Of a DNA stretch of 5,953 nucleotides, positions 4,998 to 5,953 are shown piece after piece. Position 1 is the first letter of the stretch. Every line of letters begins with the position of its first letter. The notes below the pieces were generated by a model. It was not told the DNA's origin. It worked only from the letters and a program-made list of their open reading frames with translations, and made no database searches. Both the position numbers and the translations under genes were made by a program. The stretch comes from Actinomycetes bacterium (GTDB lineage Bacteria; Actinomycetota; Acidimicrobiia; Acidimicrobiales; Palsa-688): assembly GCA_021827225.1 (NCBI GenBank), contig JAKAXG010000304.1, positions 1-5,953 on the forward strand, given 5' to 3'.

Positions 4998-5010
4998 TTC
5001 CGGAAAAATA
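4998..5010 (-). promoter_or_regulatory. Candidate -10 and 8-bp palindrome before the flotillin operon
   Basis: The 113-bp gap 4969-5081 separates two divergent transcripts. On the minus strand TATTTT (5010-5005) is the only -10-like element at a sensible distance from GTG 4968. It abuts the perfect palindrome TTCCGGAA (4998-5005). No matching -35 at 16-18 bp is visible, so this is tentative. Confidence 0.22.
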
Positions 5011-5019
5011 CCGACCATT

Positions 5020-5048
5020 CGGACAACCATCGCGTCTCCGTCTAGGAT
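5020..5048 (+). promoter_or_regulatory. Putative sigma-70-type promoter of the MpaB-family gene
   Basis: CGGACA (5020-5025, four of six matches to TTGACA) is followed after exactly 17 bp by TAGGAT (5043-5048), a common actinobacterial -10 form. Transcription would begin near 5055 and leave a leader of about 27 nt. That leader lacks a Shine-Dalgarno before ATG 5082. Confidence 0.45.
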
Positions 5049-5081
5049 CGTCCCACGCCCGCCCGCGCCTGTTTCCCGTCG

Positions 5082-5900
5082 ATGCGGCCGTCCCGCCCTC
5101 AACCCGGTGCCGGCCTGGACGGACTGGGCGCGGTCCTGGCCGGGACCGCCAACGTGATCATGCAACTGAGCCGGCCCGCGGTGGGCTACGGGGTGGTGGA
5201 GAGCCGGGTGGAGAGCGGTCAGGTGACCCGCCATCCCCTGAAGCGGTTCCGGACCACCTTCACCTACCTGGCCGTGGCTCTGATGGGCACGGACGCCGAA
5301 CGCGACGCCTACCGCCGGGCGGTCGACTCGGTCCACGCCCAGGTGAGGTCGGGGCCGGAGAGCCCGGTGCGCTACAACGCCTTCGACCCCGACCTTCAAC
5401 TGTGGGTTGCCGCCTGCCTGTACCGGGGGGCGGTGGATCTGCAGACCCGCCTGCACGGGCCTCTCGACGATGCCGCCGCCGAGCGGTTCTACCGGGAGGC
5501 GGCGCGGCTGGCCACCACCTTGCAGGTCAGGCCCGAGAAGTGGCCGGCCGACCGGGCCGCCTTCGAGCGGTACTGGGAGGAGGCGCTGGAGTCGGTGTCG
5601 ATGGACGAACCGGTGAGGGAGTACCTCCGGGGCATCGCCCGGCTGCGGTTCCTGCCCGGTCCGCTCGGAGCGCTGGCCGGACCGTTCCACCAGTTCCTCA
5701 CCGTCGGCTTCCTGCCGGCGCGCTTCCGGGACGAGATGGGTCTGGGCTGGGACGAGCGCTCGCAGAGGCGGTTCGACCGGCTGATGGAGGCGGTGGCCGT
5801 GATCAGCCGGGTGTCGCCCGGACCGCTGCGGGAGTTCCCCTTCAACGCCTGTCTGTGGGACTTCCGGCTGCGGCGGGCCCTGGGCCGGCGTCTGTTGTGA
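5082..5900 (+). CDS. MpaB/DUF2236-family protein (haem-dependent oxygenase-like)
   Basis: A 272-aa all-helical protein of the MpaB/DUF2236 family, related to the rubber oxygenase Lcp domain. Visible family landmarks in order: an N-terminal helix GTANVIMQLSRPAVGYGVVE (21-40), the RFRTTFTYLAVALMGT block (55-70, R55-x3-T59 corresponding to the Arg/Thr pair of Lcp-type proteins), AVDSVHAQVRS with H85 as candidate haem ligand, YNAFDPDLQLWVAACL (98-113), and FYREAARLATTL near 137-148. The C-terminal third carries a second Pro/Gly-rich helical bundle. The haem and oxygenase roles are known for a few family members; most bacterial ones have no known substrate, and none is implied here. No signal peptide or clear membrane segment is seen. 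The ATG at 5082 has no Shine-Dalgarno; a GTG at 5154 would cut off the N-terminal helix, so ATG is preferred. It is divergent from the flotillin operon. Confidence 0.88.
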   Translation: MRPSRPQPGAGLDGLGAVLAGTANVIMQLSRPAVGYGVVESRVESGQVTRHPLKRFRTTFTYLAVALMGTDAERDAYRRAVDSVHAQVRSGPESPVRYNAFDPDLQLWVAACLYRGAVDLQTRLHGPLDDAAAERFYREAARLATTLQVRPEKWPADRAAFERYWEEALESVSMDEPVREYLRGIARLRFLPGPLGALAGPFHQFLTVGFLPARFRDEMGLGWDERSQRRFDRLMEAVAVISRVSPGPLREFPFNACLWDFRLRRALGRRLL

Positions 5901-5953
5901 CACCGGCCGGTTCCGGCCTGACCGCACGGCCGCGGCTGCTCTGGGCCTCTCCG
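5897..5953 (+). CDS. Possible start of a downstream gene (partial)
   Basis: GTG at 5897-5899 overlaps the TGA of the preceding gene (GTGA) and opens a frame of 19 codons to the window edge without a stop (fMet-TPAGSGLTARPRLLWASP). Four-base overlaps of this kind are typical of coupled genes, and the pattern occurs elsewhere in this window (ATGA at 1179). There is no Shine-Dalgarno and too little protein to recognise, and in such GC-rich DNA a short stop-free run is unremarkable. Confidence 0.35.
   Translation, partial: MTPAGSGLTARPRLLWASP

Noticed and set aside
4373..5026. N-terminal extension of the flotillin frame, giving a 602-aa protein
   Set aside because: The extension is Arg/Pro/Gly-rich, overlaps the better NfeD and exported-protein genes, and a consensus AGGAGG fixes the start at 4372.
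5905..5918. GGCCGG-TT-CCGGCC hairpin as terminator of the MpaB-family gene
   Set aside because: The usable stem is only about 5 bp, no T run follows, and it would lie inside the possible coupled downstream gene.
4956..5927. Minus-strand frame of 323 codons opposite the MpaB-family gene
   Set aside because: Antisense to a gene with recognisable family motifs; the product is low-complexity Pro/Arg/Gly-rich.

Overview
The window comes from a very GC-rich bacterial chromosome, most likely an actinobacterium. Acidimicrobiia is my best guess, from the style of the DNA polymerase delta-prime tail, the MpaB-family oxygenase, the AbiEi/DUF559-type protein and the Thr-rich secreted tail. That placement is inference; there is no rRNA or other decisive marker here. 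No tRNA, rRNA, CRISPR array, insertion sequence or phage gene was found.

Layout, left half (+ strand). The window opens with the last 22 codons of an upstream gene. It is plausibly thymidylate kinase, because tmk commonly precedes holB, but the tail alone cannot prove this. A GC-rich hairpin and a perfect 3 x 13 bp tandem repeat follow. Next is an abruptly AT-richer leader (about 142-220) with three copies of TCTGTAC, two direct and one inverted. This leader precedes a 312-aa protein with an AbiEi-like N-terminal region and a C-terminal DUF559/Vsr-like PD-(D/E)XK nuclease fold. Its stop overlaps the start of holB (delta-prime clamp-loader subunit) as ATGA. A defence-type accessory gene with its own putative operator therefore sits directly in front of, and probably translationally coupled to, an essential replication gene.

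Middle (2334-2606). holB and the LysE-family gene converge on a 273-bp non-coding island of nested repeats: a 43-bp near-repeat at both ends, an 18-bp exact repeat, and five copies of a 15-bp unit.

Right half. Four minus-strand genes form one tight operon, read from about 4968 down to 2607: a small exported Cys-containing protein of unknown function, a 69-aa NfeD-type OB-fold protein, a flotillin (SPFH) protein with a perfect Shine-Dalgarno, and a LysE/RhtB-family exporter whose GTG start overlaps the flotillin stop (TAGTG). NfeD and flotillin are a known partner pair in membrane-microdomain organisation. Here neither shows a clear membrane anchor, whereas the flanking genes encode the membrane or exported parts. 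Divergent from the operon, across a 113-bp promoter region, is a plus-strand MpaB/DUF2236-family (haem oxygenase-like) protein. Its stop overlaps a possible further gene (GTGA) that runs off the window.

Most of the window is ordinary housekeeping. The points most worth a second look are the AbiEi/DUF559 gene inserted ahead of holB with its repeat-bearing leader, the anchorless NfeD-flotillin operon with an uncharacterised exported partner, and the nested repeat island.
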